From Littorina saxatilis (taxonomy: Eukaryota; Mollusca; Gastropoda; Littorinimorpha; Littorinidae), in NCBI RefSeq assembly GCF_037325665.1, contig NC_090245.1, positions 53,032,442 to 53,096,441 of the forward strand: DNA of 64,000 nucleotides. The letters run 5' to 3'. The notes under the pieces are model-generated. The model was not told where the DNA came from. It saw nothing but the letters and a program-made list of their open reading frames with translations, and did not search any database. The position numbers and the translations under genes were made by a program. This document shows, in pieces, positions 1-33,005 of the stretch (position 1 is the first letter of the stretch; every line of letters starts with the position of its first letter).

Positions 1-1193
1 TGATCATTGATTGTACATTGTATTTTTGTTTTTATTCTGTCTCTAGCCTGGCTGGGAGGAACGCACACACGCAGACGGCCGTGTTTTCTACATTGATCAC
101 AGTAAGATTTTATTTATTTTTTCTATGCTTGTGGATTGCAACCTGGAGTGGTAATTTAAACATTTCATGTGGACAACAAGACAGAGGAACTGGGTTTTTT
201 ATTTTTTTATTGAAGTATAGGTGAGGAGAGAAGGGACTTTTGTTGTTGTTGCAGTTTTCTCATTATTTTGTTTATAACCTCTTTGAAATTATCCCTATTT
301 TAAGACTCCCTTCGTTTAAAGACCTGATTATCTCAGACTTCTGGAGGTCTTACAATAGGGGTTCCACTGAACTATTTTACAATACCTGCTATTCAGACTT
401 GGTCGTGTCACAGACGTTTTCTTCCACACGAGATTACGTTGATTGTCTAACGAAGCCGTCAGGCTGAGTTAGACATCAGCTAATCGAGTGTGGAAGAAAA
501 CTCTGTCACACGACCAAGTCGGAATAGCATTTATGTCTCACAGCTTCAACAGAGGAGAGAACAAACACGTGTTGCGTACTCAAGCTTGACAAACCTAAAC
601 ACAGGAGCAGCCATTGTGGAGAGATCTACTTTTTGACGGAAGTGAACGAACAACTATGAATGACGTCTCGGTATATGTGAATGACGTCATAGTTATCGTC
701 ACAGTCTGTATCTTTTGAAGCATCGCATTCTTCATGGCGTCTTTCTGTGTCTGCATCCGCAAAATGTTTGTTCTTTTCTGGGCCTTTGTCATCTATGTTC
801 AGAACTCTGCCCTTCTAGTTTCAGACTAACAGGCCTCCTGAGCGAGCCGCTTTCCAAGGGCAGCTAAATTCGCGTATGGAAACAGTTCTGTCGTCTGGGA
901 TGCCATTCTCAGTATTCTCAGCGTTGAAGAATTTGTAAAGAGAAGAAACGATAACAGCAGGAGAAATAAAAGTAGTGTGTGCATTTTGGGGCTTTTGGAG
1001 GGACGATTTTGAGTTTGAATCCGTTCTTGCACATACTCCAAAGCGTGTAACATACAATCTTGCACACATTTGCTTTAGTAGCGGCAAAGAAGGAAAGCGT
1101 GTGACATAACTGTATAGTGTGTGTCTGTGTGTGTGTACTGAAACTGAGAAATTATATCCTAATCTTTTGGAACTTACTTTTTTTTTTCAACAG
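1..1193. other. Intron upstream of the first visible NEDD4 exon
   Basis: No coding exon is recognised here. The stretch holds a fragment of the CAGTGGAACCCC-type element at about 285-375 (it ends AGGGGTTCCACTG) and a palindromic element at 389-527. The short open frames around 595-1087 on the minus strand have no recognisable domain and are treated as chance. Confidence 0.6.
389..527. repeat. Palindromic hairpin element (MITE-like)
   Basis: The two ends are near-perfect inverted repeats of about 45 bp. The left arm begins CTATTCAGACTTGGTCGTGT and the right arm ends with its complement at 508-527. The loop is about 50 bp. It has no coding capacity. The form is that of a foldback or miniature inverted-repeat element; its family is not recognised. 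Confidence 0.65.
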
Positions 1194-20821
<19,628 letters not shown>

Positions 20822-21493
20822 TCTTCATCATCTGACAATCCGTGGAGGGACGTGACTTAATAAAGCAGGATGGCTGTGTATTTCTGAGCATGCATGCGTC
20901 GGTGTGTCTGTTGGTGTATGTGCAAGAGCAATGCAGCAGGATTTGTTGTGTCACTGAATACCAGGTGTGAACACTGCGACATCCTCACTGTATCATGTGT
21001 ATTCTTGTTCACCTTTTGCCGCCTTTCTTTCCTGGTCAGTGTCTATTTGCAAAAGGATTGGTAGAAATGTTTTCGCATTTCTAAACTGTTGCAACAGCAT
21101 TGCAGGTGTGCTCTCTTGATCTGTGTCCTCTCTATTTGTGTATTCATAAATCAGATTTACATGTAAAAAGCCTACACAGGGAATATACAACTTTTATGTG
21201 CGCGAAGGAAAAGTCTGAAGTCGAGGCTTGCCATGCTTACAAAATGTGATGAAGGAGATGACAAATTTCGTTGTGAAAATGTTCAAGTCATGTTGAAGCT
21301 CTGTTTGTGTATTTGTGTTCTTGTTTTTGGTCTGTAATGTCATGATTTAACGTTCCTTGCTTTTTTCAGTGTTTGATATCTTGTTTTCTTCATAAGTGAA
21401 TCGATTTCTTATTAGGCAGTTCAGTTGATCTGTGTAATTATAACTCGTAAGTCGGAGAGAGGGGGAGTGTATGTGTGTGTGAAAGTGAAAGCA

Positions 21494-21525
<32 letters not shown>

Positions 21526-21980
21526 GAAGAGAGAGAGAGAGAGTCTGCTTGTATATCATCTGTACGTTAGCAGGCACGTCTAACTTCAGGCACAGTTGAA
21601 CCCCCCTGCCAGTATCAATGGTCCTGAGAATTCTAACATACAAATATCTTTACCTCTTGTTGAAAAGTTAAATTGCAAACTTGGCAGTTTATTATTCCTT
21701 GTTTTTGCTTTCAATCTACAAGTTTAAAGTGTGAATTTAGAGAAGAAGAGAGAGACATTTTGTTTTGGTAAAAAGAAAGACTTAAGAGCAAAAGTAAGGC
21801 GACACACGGTTACATTGTTATATAATTTTCTGCCGTTTATCTGTTGCAATGTTACATCTTAGCATTTTTTAGACGATTATAAAATTTCTGTTGTGTGTAC
21901 TTTTATAGTGTGAGAGATTTCACATTCAGTCAAGTTCTTGCAAGAATTCAATAAATTATAAATTAGGCAGTCGATCTGAG
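20822..21980 (+). other. NEDD4 3' UTR (probable)
   Basis: Follows the TAA stop. AATAAA hexamers lie at 20859-20864 and 21950-21955, and another at 26076-26081 would give a much longer UTR containing SINE and HINE insertions. A GA-rich run is at about 21490-21545. Which signal is used cannot be decided from the sequence. Confidence 0.5.
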
Positions 21981-23059
21981 AAAATTACAATGCGCTGGTT
22001 TGTAAAAGACTACCTCTTGTGTATATAGGCACTTGGGATTATTATTTTCGAAAAGTCGAACTTCTTCTCTCATGTTTATAGCTGGAAAAAAAGAAAAAGA
22101 GAAACATTTAGCTTAGAATGTTTGTTTTTTTATTGCAATAGATAAACATTTAAAATACATGAAAATAGTTCCATCAAAATCAGATACTGTGCACGGAAGA
22201 AGCAAAATCAGATACATTGTACTTGGATGGAATTAATGCATCTCTTGCATAAACAAACATATCAGCTAATGTGTGCAAGTTGATCAAGTTATTCCTGTAA
22301 GATTCTAAGTTGTGCTATTGCCTGACTTTGGAAGCTTCATGCCTTTATATTTGTTTCCTTTCAGTCAATCACGCTGTTGTGATGAACTTGCTAAATTCTC
22401 TTCTTTTCTTTAAAAAAAATCTTTTATGAACTTTGTCCACTTATGCAATGATTGTGTGTGTGTGTGTGTGTGTGGAAACTGTGAAATTTGACCATGTCCA
22501 TTGGTTTGGCATGTTAATTGGCATTATTGATTTATCGCGGCCAAAGGATCTTGTGTTACTTCCTCTAAAACGATTGTTTTGAGAATGTTTACCTATTTTA
22601 TATTCAATTTTGTTCATAGTCAAGTGACTTTTGTTTTGTCCGTGAAATATATGGCACGAGTTATAATTTTCATTTTTCATTGTTTGTGAAGGGGCACCCT
22701 TTTTGTACAGGAATCATGCACAGGTTTATTCCATTCTAAATATTTTTTTAAACAGAAAAGGCTCAAATTCTACAGACTTTTGTATTAATCAGTGATCTCG
22801 CAAACTAAACCAAAAGAAAACAAATTAAAAAAAGAGACTTGTATCCAAGCAAGAAACACAAAGGATATCGATTTGCAATGACAGAACTGCCTCGGCTCAT
22901 AAAATTGCTCAGAATGAATTATTGCTTGCAATGAATATCAGGCGCTTGTTTGTGTTTAGCACTGTCCTCGTCAACAATCTTCCCTCCCCCACCTCTTTGC
23001 ATTGTTCTGTGAACATATATATAGAGGTGTCTCCCAGGTATATATGTTATGTATTACCT

Positions 23060-23180
23060 AGTTAATACACGTATTCCCTGGTTTCACAGATTAACTGACG
23101 GAAAAAAAACAGTTAATTCATGTATTACCTAAAATAGTTTAGTTAATACACGTATTCCCTGGTTTCACAGATTAACTGTA
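23060..23180. repeat. Duplicated 38-bp segment
   Basis: The motif AGTTAATACACGTATTCCCT with the following GGTTTCACAGATTAACTG occurs twice (about 23060-23098 and 23141-23179), separated by about 43 bp. No class assigned. Confidence 0.6.
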
Positions 23181-23184
23181 ACAT

Positions 23185-23492
23185 ATTATTTTTTTTGTTT
23201 GCTTAACGCCCAGCCGACCACGAAGGGCCATATCAGGGCGGTGCTGCTTTGACATTTAACGTGCGCCACACACAAGACAGAAGTCGCAGCACAGGCTTCA
23301 TGTCTCACCCAGTCACATTATTCTGACATCGGACCAACCTGTCCTAGCACTAACCCCATAATGCCAGACGCCAGGCGGAGCAGCCACTAGATTGCCAATT
23401 TTAAAGTCTTAGGTATGACCCGGCCGGGGTTCGAACCCACGACCTCCCGCTCACTGGGCGGACGCCTTACCACTAGGCCACCGTGTTGCGGT
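23185..23492 (-). mobile_element. tRNA-derived SINE, full length
   Basis: On the minus strand the head reads TGGCCTAGTGGTAAGGCG (A-box-like), then GGTTCGAACCC (B box), with a T/G-rich tail on the plus strand. It is flanked by ACTGTAACAT direct repeats (23175-23184 and 23493-23502), typical of LINE-driven insertion. A second full copy is at 31904-32222 and short fragments are at 23683-23762 and 54466-54522. Confidence 0.85.
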
Positions 23493-23682
23493 ACTGTAAC
23501 ATTATATACACTTGGTTTAAACATAAGTTTATTTTAACAAAAGTTTCAATCATGACATGTATACAAAATACACAGGTAACAGCAACTAGCTAGAAGCTTA
23601 TAGTGGTGTTCCTGCATGGACATTACAACGTAAGGCGGTAACGGCTGAACAATTCGTCTAAATAAACCAAATCTATTAATAA

Positions 23683-23762
23683 CATTGTTTGTTTGTTTGT
23701 TTGTTTATTTGTTGCTTAACGTCCAGCCGACTACGCAGAGCCATATCAGGACGAGGAAGGGG
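23683..23762 (-). mobile_element. SINE tail fragment
   Basis: A GTTT-rich tail plus GCTTAACGTCCAGCCGACTA, a diverged 3' part of the same SINE family. Confidence 0.6.
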
Positions 23763-24248
23763 GGGATGAAGGGGGCCACTTGTCAAGCGATTCCTGTTTA
23801 CAAATGCACTAACCCATTACTTGTGTCCCAGCAGGCTTTAGTAAAACTAAATTAATACCTACTGGAAGATTACCAGTTTCCAGTATGTTAAAATAGGCTT
23901 AACCTATCTACTGCTGGACTTACATCAGAACACTAACAGATTAAACTATACATGAATCGCGAGACAAGCGGCAAGAGAAGAGATTTTTGGAAAAAATACA
24001 GGTGAATGAGCAAGAAGGCAGAAAAAAGAAAAGAATTCATGAAGAAAAAGAGAGCATGACAGGAAAGAGGAACCAAAAATCTACCTAACAGCAAACTAGA
24101 AAGCTCCTGCGGTTCCAAAAACAGGAGGGGCTTTTAATTTCATAACCGCAGTGCCCCACTGCGGGAATTAATAACATGAATAATAAACGTTGCAAAATCG
24201 TTATAAAGAAAGACAGTAAAAGGATGGAAGGAGGGGAAGAAGAGGAAT

Positions 24249-25096
24249 AACAAGTCGCGTAAGGCGAAAATACAACATTTAGTCAAGTAGCTGTCGAACT
24301 CACAGAATGAAACTGAACGCAATGCAACGCAGCAAGACCGTATACTCGTAGCATCGTCAGTCCACCGCTCATGGCAAAGGCAGTGAAATTGACAAGAAGA
24401 GCGGGGTAGTAGTTGCGCTGAGAAGGATAGCACGCTTTTCTGTACCTCTCTTCGTTTTAACTTTCTGAGCGTGTTTTCAATCCAAACATATCATATCTAT
24501 ATGTTTTTGGAATCAGGAACCGACAAGGAATAAGATGAAAGTGTTTTTAAATTGAAATTTAATTTTGATCATAATTTTTATATTTTTAATTTTCAGAGCT
24601 TGTTTTTAATCCAAATATAACATATTTATATGTTTTTGGAATCAGAAAATGATGGAGAATAAGATGAACGTAAATTTGGATCGTTTTATAAAAAAAATTT
24701 TTGTTTTACAATTTTCAGATTTTTCATGACCAAAGTCATTAATTAATTTTTAAGCCACCAAGCTGAAATGCAATACCGAAGTCCGGGCTTCGTCGGAGAT
24801 TACTTGACCAAAATTTCAACCAATTTGGTTGAAAAATGAGAGCATGACAGTGCCGCCTCAACTTTCACGAAAAGCCGGATATGACGTCATCAAAGACATT
24901 TATCAAAAAAATGAAAAAAACGTCTGAGGATATCATACCCAGGAACTCTCATGTCAAATTTCATAAAGATCGGTCCAGTAGTTTAGTCTGAATCGCTCTA
25001 CACACACACACAGACACACACACATACACCACACCCTCGTCTTGATTCCCCCCTCTACGTTAAAACATTTAGTCAAAACTTGACTAAATGTAAAAA
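24249..25096 (+). mobile_element. HINE copy, full length
   Basis: From ACAAGTCGCGTAAGGCG to the hairpin end TTGACTAAATGTAAAAA, in the spacer between the convergent NEDD4 and GATAD2 genes. Confidence 0.85.
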
Positions 25097-27030
25097 GAAG
25101 AGGGATGGGTAGGAGATGTGCAGAAATTGATGTTGTCCGGCTTGTGGAGCATTGATTCTGGTTTGCCCAAAGCGGCCTGAGCGTTCAATGAACGAGTGTA
25201 CTGTGGAAAAAATGTTCCTGTTCAAATCTAGAGAATACTGTCTGTCTCCGTTTAAAAGGTGGGGGAGGTGAATATATACACTTAGGTTGTAATCCAGTTT
25301 AAAGCCAGTACAGCACCTGTCCTTACTGGTTGTGTAAACGTTCTGAATGTATGAAATTTCTTGCCATGTTTACGTTACGAGAACTGCAAGGCGCTATGCA
25401 GTGGCCGCAAAAAAAAGAGTTTTGCTTCACTTCTTAAATTGTATGCAGTTATCTACAATTTTGTTTCATGGGGATTTTTTTTTTATGCCAGTCAAGGGTA
25501 GGTTTTTGTAATGGATGAGTTTTATACAAGATGTACCCGTTATACGTTTTTTCCTGCAGTGACCCTGAGGGCTAAGAATAGGAGGGCGGGTGGGTGTGTG
25601 AAGCAGCAAGCCCTTTAGTGGATAAAAACAAACTGTACAGACCCTCCATCTAACCTTTTCTGTTTATACATTTTGAACTGTTTCTCCACTTTACGTGGCA
25701 CAAATAAAACTAAGCATAAAAAGAGCGGCGGGTTATTGTGAAACCCTCATCCAGTAATGGACTTTCTGTGGGCATACAGTGCATGATCTGTGTCAACATA
25801 TGATACTAAACAAAGGTCTTTTGTGTATATTTTTGTTTGCAATGTAAAGTGTAGATATTCACACCACTGTATAATTGTGTATGTATGTACTAAATTTGTA
25901 CATTGAGAGTCATTGTATCAAAACCAGTTTCTGATCATGAGTGATCACTGTACCTGTAGAAGAACGTCTGTGATTTTGTGAACTTTGGGCCATTTCAACT
26001 GTTGCTCCATAAATGTGCGTGGACTGTTTCAATATCCCTCTTGTCAACTTTTGTAATTTGTTTTGTACAGTAAACAATAAATAATGAATGAATGGTGTGG
26101 TGTTTTGTGCTGTTTCTTTAAAAGTTATTCGACAGAAAAAAAAAGTGTGTTTCTTATGCATTAGCAAGTTATTTTATTATTTGAAATACACTCCCTTCAA
26201 ACACTCTGAGCTACACACACATCCATATATGATGTATATACACATACAACAGTTACAGTTTAGCTGTTGCACTTTTATTCAACAAATTTTTTTTTTAAAT
26301 GGCATATACGTTAACAAGTTTATACAAAATCAATTTCTTCAGGGGAGTACATGTATGCAACAAATATAACCACCGACAGAGTTTTTGTCCTCTTTCGATT
26401 TGCTTGCAAACTGCTGATGAGACTGAAAATAAACACCAAGCATGTGTATACAACAGTTGCATTGTGTGCTTTCAGTGAATCCCAAATCTTCAGTATTGTG
26501 TAAAGCAGAAAGGAAACGACCGAAAGCAATTAATACAATATGTGCCTCCACCATGGTTTTTGAGAGCTTTTAGTTATAGATTTGTCATTCAAATAACATT
26601 TTTGCCCCGAAGTTGCCAAGGAAGGTAAATAACAGCTTTCTCTCTTCATAGCCTTCCCACTGTTCAAATCAATAAATGGCCTAATATGTATTATGTCTGC
26701 GTTTCCACTTGATATGTGATCTGACCTTGACATTTTTTAATTTTTAGATCTTGGCTTAGCCAATGACAGAGAATGTGTGTGAAAGGAAATCTCTTTTCTT
26801 CAAAATTCAGTTCGTTGCAAGCAAAAAATGCATCTTGCAGCCAATAAGCATACTTCTCCCATGTTTTTTAGGCTTTCCATCTTCTCCCATGTTTTTTGGC
26901 TTGTGTAGATTGCCCCCCCCCTAAATTATGACTTTTAAAACGCATTTCATTTAAAGAAGAAAAAACCCACATTTTTCTGAACATTGCATTCAATATGAGA
27001 TGATATACAAAACATGCTTTGTAGGAAATG
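25097..27030. other. Convergent intergenic spacer
   Basis: No gene is recognised. It contains an AATAAA at 26076-26081 that could serve a long NEDD4 transcript. Short open frames around 25910-26733 lack domains. Confidence 0.5.
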
Positions 27031-28651
27031 TTTTATTTTATTAACATGTATAATTACTTCACTTACACTCGGACAACAAAATAAATTAGGGAATACATCA
27101 ATGCACAGTCATTCACACTTGCAGTCTTCAAGTGCTCACAGTCTCTCGTGCACAAACGAAAGAATAACCATCAACAAGAGGTGATTATAACTGAGATTGA
27201 TGATGAAATGAGGACAAAAAGTGAAAACAAAGTAAACACTGAACAGATTTTCATGTCTTTCTGTTTCAAATTCATTCTCACAATCTGAAACTAGACACCA
27301 GTGAAGGAAAGAAAACCACATTCCCACTTTATATACAGGTCTAATTGATTACCCTGCAGACAGGGGCAACATTCTGCCAAAAATCTGAATAGAATTTAAG
27401 AATGTTGCTTTCTAAATAAACAGTAATAAAACAAGCATAATTGGCTAGCAGAATTTATCAACACAACACCACAACAAAAAGGCTCACTTCACAATAAACA
27501 AGATAAAAAAAAAAAGATCACTGCCACCAGATTAATTTGATTCCCATGCAAAATGCACTGAAAATTCCTCGCAAGGAGGATATAAAATGAATTCTAAGCA
27601 TGATTCTTTTCAAAGCATTGTATACAACTACAAGCATGACATCAGGTGGCCCAAAATAAACTCATTGAAATGTATTGTGCAAAATCCTTTTTCCCTTTAA
27701 AAGATTCCATTCTTTTCACTTAACAATGGCAACACGGCACATAATCACTCATCATGTCTAAGAGATAAGTCAGACTACAAAATCCTTTTTATAAAAAAAA
27801 AATGACAAACATCTCAGTCTCACATCAAATACTTCAATAACTTTAAATACATCTGAAATATCCACTATATGATTTCCATGACAGATGTCCATCTTCTTTT
27901 AATCTATTCTGAGGTTGATGAATAGTTCAATAGTTGCAAAATCTGAAAACGAAGTTTGGCATTTTGGGTATCAAATCTCTTCCTTTAAAAAAACCAAAAC
28001 AACCCAGCAACAGTGAAAATCCAAAGGTTCCTCATAATGTACATAAAAGAGTTCGGGCAAAATACGAACAGATGCTTTGAGCACATTATAACTGCTTTGC
28101 TTATTTTCCAGTACTTCCTGCAACGCAATAAAGAGAAAAGAAGTAGTAGTCCCCCCCCCTCCCCCCAATTTTTACAAAAGACAAGGGAAAATGCAATATA
28201 AGCCTCCTAATTTGCCCCGTGCCTTTTAGTTTGACTAAATCCACAAAATTCATTTGAGATCCTACTAAAAGTAAAAGAACATTCATTGGACCAACACTGA
28301 AACCACCCCTGGTTCAGAATGCTTGTCATGGAAGAACGGCGTGTAAAAATTAATGCACTAATCCGCGACTTCAAGTCCCTTTTGCTCAGCAAAAGCCCAC
28401 CACAACCTGCATCACCTCTGTACACAAAGAGAAACTTGTAACAAAAACGTAACGGTGCACAGCATAAGCAATCCACACAAATGTCACGTGTGCAATGACT
28501 TTGATTCATGAACAAACTGACGGTGCAGGAAATTGTTGTAAATTAGTCTCTTAGAGTTTCAGTACACAAATGAGCACTGGTCTCTTGCACACCAAATGAG
28601 TAGGTGCAAGGAAAGTCTGGTCCTGCCTTGAGCCTGATGGGAGACAAGCGA
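27031..28651 (-). other. GATAD2 3' UTR (probable)
   Basis: Minus-strand sequence after the GATAD2 stop. Two overlapping AATAAA hexamers on the minus strand (TTTATT at 27032-27037 and 27037-27042 on plus) are candidate poly-A signals, giving a UTR of about 1.6 kb. No convincing exon lies within it. Confidence 0.5.
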
Positions 28652-31600
28652 TCAAGGCTTCCACGGCATACCGCCACGAGGAATCATGTCCAGAAGGTAC
28701 TGGCGTTGTAGATCAGCCTGCTTGACGTAAGGTAAGGTGTAGGGGAAGGGGGAGCGAGCCCCAAACCCCTGCATCCCTGCACCGGCACGCAGCTGGGCCT
28801 GGTGAGCCTGCTGCAAGAAGTTATGGTGCTGGCGAACCTGTTCTGCGCTGGCACGGTAGGATGCAGAATTCATGGTCATGGCTGCCGCTGCTGCCACATT
28901 GCTGGCTGCAGCTGCAGCCGCCAGAGACGGAGGGGGGTTGGAGGACAAGGTGGCAGGGGGTGTGACTGAGGGGGTAGGGGTGGGAGTGGAGGGGTTTGAC
29001 GGGGTCTGGGCCTGCATGCGCTCGATCTCCTGCTCCTGTTGCAGAGCCTTGACAAAGGCGCTCTTCAGGCGGTTGGTGTGCTCCTGCTTCAGGGCCCGCT
29101 TCTGGTTCCATGTCACACAGTGCTCACAGATGACGTTCTTGGAACCAGGCTTCTCCCGCTTCCACACTGGAGTGTAGTCCGTGCCACACTGGACACAGGT
29201 GAAGGGGTTGCAGATGAACTTCTCATCAGCGGACTTCTGGCCACGAGCAATGAGCTGCAGGTCGATGATGTGGTTGACCACCTCCTCCAGCCCCAACAGC
29301 AAGACAAAGTCAGGGCAGGCCAGAGATGGAATGAAGTTCATCTCAGGCGCTGGGGGCTTGGGGGGCGGGATCTGCAGCAAGGTTTTCTCCAGCTGCTTTC
29401 GGAGGGCCAGCTTGGCTGCAGCCTGCCTCTGTGCTGGAGTCTGGGTGTCCACTGGAGGCTGGGGTGGAGTGGCTGCCTGCTGAAGCTGAGCTGCTTGTTG
29501 TTGCGGCACAGAGCGGTGGCCGCTGGAGCCCTGCGAATGCAAGCTGTGACCTCCACGTACAGCTTGAGATGCATGCCCGTTGGTGCTGCTATTTCCTGAG
29601 CGAGGAGTGTTTACCAGTGGCGGTGGTCCCTGCATGTTACGCATCTGTCCCTGCGAGGATGTACGGCTTTGCTGTTGCTGCATGAGGAGGTTGGAACCCC
29701 GCCCTTGCAGGCCGCTACGCACCAGCGGTGGAGGGCCACCACTCTGTCGAACAATGTTCTGTTTAGACTGCTGGTTGGTGCTACTGTTGCTGCTGCTGCT
29801 GTTGTTGTTGGGCACAGGGGGCTGGTCCTGTACCTGAGGAGCCAGCTGACTTTGTCTCAGCTTTTTTAGCAACACCAGCTTGGCTTCCTCGTTCCTCAGC
29901 TCTGCCTGCAGGTGGCGCACTCTTCTCTTCAGGTCAGTCAACTGCTGCAGCGACAGCTTCTTCTTCTCTCCCGTCTCTTCCTCATCTGACAGCATGATGA
30001 CATCTGGTGTACCGGCGCTGCTCAGGTCCACTGGCGCATCACCGTTCATGTTTTCTTTGTCGCTGCCACCGTCAGAATTTACAGAGGGAGCTTTTTCTTC
30101 CTCTGGGCTAACGGGTTCACTAACCTTCTCTGTTTTGACCACGACTGTCTCTTCTGTTTTGACCACGACCTTCTCTTCCTCTGTTTTGACCGACGAGGAT
30201 GCAGCTTTTCCCTCACTTTCCTTCGTCTCTACCTTTTGATCTGCTGTGTCTAGTGGTTTGTCTTGGGATTCACTGTTCCCCGGTTTGTTTTCAGATTCTT
30301 TTTCCTCAACAGTTTCATCGGCCTCCTCTTTTACTTCCACCTTCACTTCTTTCTTTTCCTCTCCCACTTCAGTTCCTGTCTCTGTCACATCTTTCTCTTC
30401 TTTCACTTCTACCTTCTCTGCTTTGTTCTCTTTGGCTGCCTCACTTTCTGTTTGGACCTTCTTCTCCTCGCCAACAGCAGAGCTCCCATCGCCAGCATTA
30501 CCTGGCGTGGACTGATCCATTTTTTCTTCTGCGATCGAGTCCTTCACAGCATTTTCTTTGTCTTTTTCAGTTTTGTCCTCAGCTTCACCTCCTTCTGCTT
30601 GCCGACTGCTTTCTTCAGCACGCTTTTCCTCCACCTCCTCGACTTTTTGCCTGCAACAAATCAACAACAAAATTATTGTTTGATAAAAGTTTCTGCTTCC
30701 TCACATTGTTCATTGTGATGCTCACCTCACATTTGAAGTAACACAGCAGATAAAAAAAAAAAAGTATTGGTCAACTGACTGAGGATGTGCTTTAGTGACT
30801 GTGCTTGTTCTCTGCTATCCCAAATCTGGCAATGAAATAATTTGCGATTAATTTTTTCTGCAGATAACTAGATGTTGTTTTCTATTACAACAGCTTCATT
30901 TTTGTGTCGACTATTCCCCTATTACGACTGTATTTTTGATAATTTTAGCAGTTAACATAATTGACAAACCTGTTCAGACCAGTTCATAGGTCTGTGAATA
31001 TTTTTTACATTTTCAATACATCAACCAAAGCTTTACTGCACATTGTCAATCAAACTGAAAAATCACTTTGCTGGTAAGTACAAGCTTCAAGCTTTGCATT
31101 AGAAATATAGCTATCATACTTTTTAGATAAACTGCCATCCTCGCAATCAGCATACTCCTCGAGCTTTCTTTTGGCTGATGCATCTCCTGCAGCCTCTGGT
31201 TCAGGCCTGAAACAAACCACAGACATGCAACAATCAGAAATATTGCTGTGTCAAGCAATTTGGAAAAAAATTCTACTGCTATCAGTATGACCGAATTTGC
31301 TCCCACTGGCCACTAAAGGCAGCTTTTTATGGCATGCAATGGAAGGTGGTAATCAGGACAAAACAAGGAAGATGATAATCATGACTTGTATTCAGCTTCA
31401 TGACACCTTGTTGGCAGCACTTGACCGCATGGTGGCACTGTCTGCGCTGTAAGTCACCCTAACTGCCATTCATGACATTGTTACGACCTGCAAAAGCCAC
31501 GTGATGGCCTCTCTCGTTGACCATGCATCTCTCGGATAGAAGGGAAGCATCAAGTGGTTGTGATTTCCTTTGATGAAGTTGTAAGTGCGCATGTGTACAG

Positions 31601-32900
31601 AGCAAAAAAATGAGGTAACAAACTTGATAGCTAACAGCTTTCTAACTTGGTGACATAAACGAGCTTAAAAATTTGAATTTATTATTTACAGACATTTAGC
31701 TGTCCAGCTGATAGCTGCTAACACCACTTTTAAGTTCCCACTGCTTTTGAATACCGTTCCAGGGCTTGACCTCCCACTCCCAGAACATTTACTGTGATGC
31801 TTATGCCATGTTTTCGCTGTTTCTTGCATCAACTGAGACAGCTCAAATCAAGTTTCTGTTAGAATAGAAGATAAGAACTGTCTTTGGTGCTACTGCTAGA
31901 GTGTTTGTTTGTTTGTTTCAATGTTTGTTTGCTTAACGCCCAGTCCACCACGAAGGGTGATATCAGGGTGGTGCTGCTTTGACATTTAACGTGCGCCACA
32001 CACAAGACAGAAGTCGCAGCACAGGCTTCATGTCTCGCCCAGTCACATTATTCTGACACCGGACCAACCAGTCCTAGCACTAACCCCATAATGCCAGACG
32101 CCAGGCGGAGCAGCCACTAGATTGCCAATTTCAAAGTCTTAGGTATGACCCGGCCGGGGTTCGAACCCACGACCTCCCGATCACGGGGCGGACGCCTTAC
32201 CACTAGGTCATCGTGTTGCGGTCTCTGCTGGAGTGTGGCAGATCTAGATCCAGTGTAAATACAAACTTGTCAGTTTCACTGTAAATAACCATCTACTCCT
32301 TAAAAAAAAAGAGGAGAGAAATGGAGAGAGAGAGAGAAAGGAGCAAATAATGTCCGTAAGAAAAAGAACAAATTTTACCCAAACTTTGTACAGTAGATTC
32401 TGTATTGCAGTGCACACTGTATTGTAAGCATACAGAACAAAAGCTGGATTTTTTGCACAGACTGATCAAAGTGTGCTGAGACCCAACAACGGATTAAGCA
32501 AACACAGTTATAATCACAATGAAGAACAGTAAGAATAACTCTGCAGACTTGATGCAAAGCTATCAACTTCACAGAGCTCAGCTGAATCCGTAAAAAGCTT
32601 CCGTTACCTGATATTGTTACACTACATAGGCTTATGATCTGCAACATCTGCTCAAAGTGCAGTTCATTGCTGTAACTCACAGTGAAGCCTATCAAAATGA
32701 TCAAACCTGTAATTTAACTTCTTTAAGATGTATAGGTACTTTAACCAGTCCAAAAGCCACACGGCAATTTCCCTGACCTATGTTCTTCCCACTTATAATC
32801 CTGTAAAATGGAAAACAATCTGGTAATATCCTTACCCAGCAGTTTTCTTTTCTTGTTCTCCTGGTGTTTGCTCCTGCACAGCTTCTTTCTCAGCGTCCAT
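28652..32900 (-). CDS. GATAD2: Transcriptional repressor p66 (GATA zinc finger domain-containing 2), NuRD subunit
   Basis: p66 proteins bridge MBD2/3 and the CHD4 remodeller in the nuclear NuRD repressor complex. Three coding exons with matching phases are 32836-32900, 31120-31206 and 28652-30650, giving 716 residues. The start ATG ([11 protein letters not shown]) is the first in its exon. Residues ~60-260 are acidic, rich in Glu, Lys and Val. A short acidic [10 protein letters not shown] motif precedes the CR1 coiled coil (about 280-322, ending [16 protein letters not shown]), which in the family contacts MBD. Then come a Gln/Ser-rich linker, the CR2 segment [20 protein letters not shown] (about 460), and one GATA-type zinc finger at 536-562 (CVQC...CEHC, with 19 residues between pairs). 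This is followed by [20 protein letters not shown] and, near the end, [10 protein letters not shown] as in vertebrate p66. A single gene matches both GATAD2A and GATAD2B. A 5' untranslated exon must lie upstream of the acceptor at 32939. Confidence 0.92.
31904..32222 (-). mobile_element. tRNA-derived SINE, full length, in GATAD2 intron
   Basis: Same family as 23185-23492, with B box GGTTCGAACCC on the minus strand. It is flanked by an 11-bp duplication with one mismatch (CTGCTAGAGTG at 31893-31903; CTGCTGGAGTG at 32225-32235). Confidence 0.85.
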
Positions 32901-33005
32901 GTCTGTTGCTGTCTCTGTTCTGATGCGGTACACCCTTACTGAAAGAACACAGTAAAGCAAATTAAGCAAGCAAATAAAGCAAGCGCTGAAGATTTTGGAA
33001 TACAC

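Noticed and set aside
821-1087. Overlapping minus-strand frames of 79-88 residues
   Set aside because: No domain, no splice support, and two overlapping frames of similar length; probably chance.
23400-23490. tRNA-like sequence with B box, also at 32150-32220 and 60720-60800
   Set aside because: Each is the head of a SINE with a tail and target duplication; none folds as a complete mature tRNA gene by eye.
29039-30741. Several plus-strand frames of 80-186 residues
   Set aside because: They are antisense shadows of the GATAD2 coding exon, caused by its biased codon composition.
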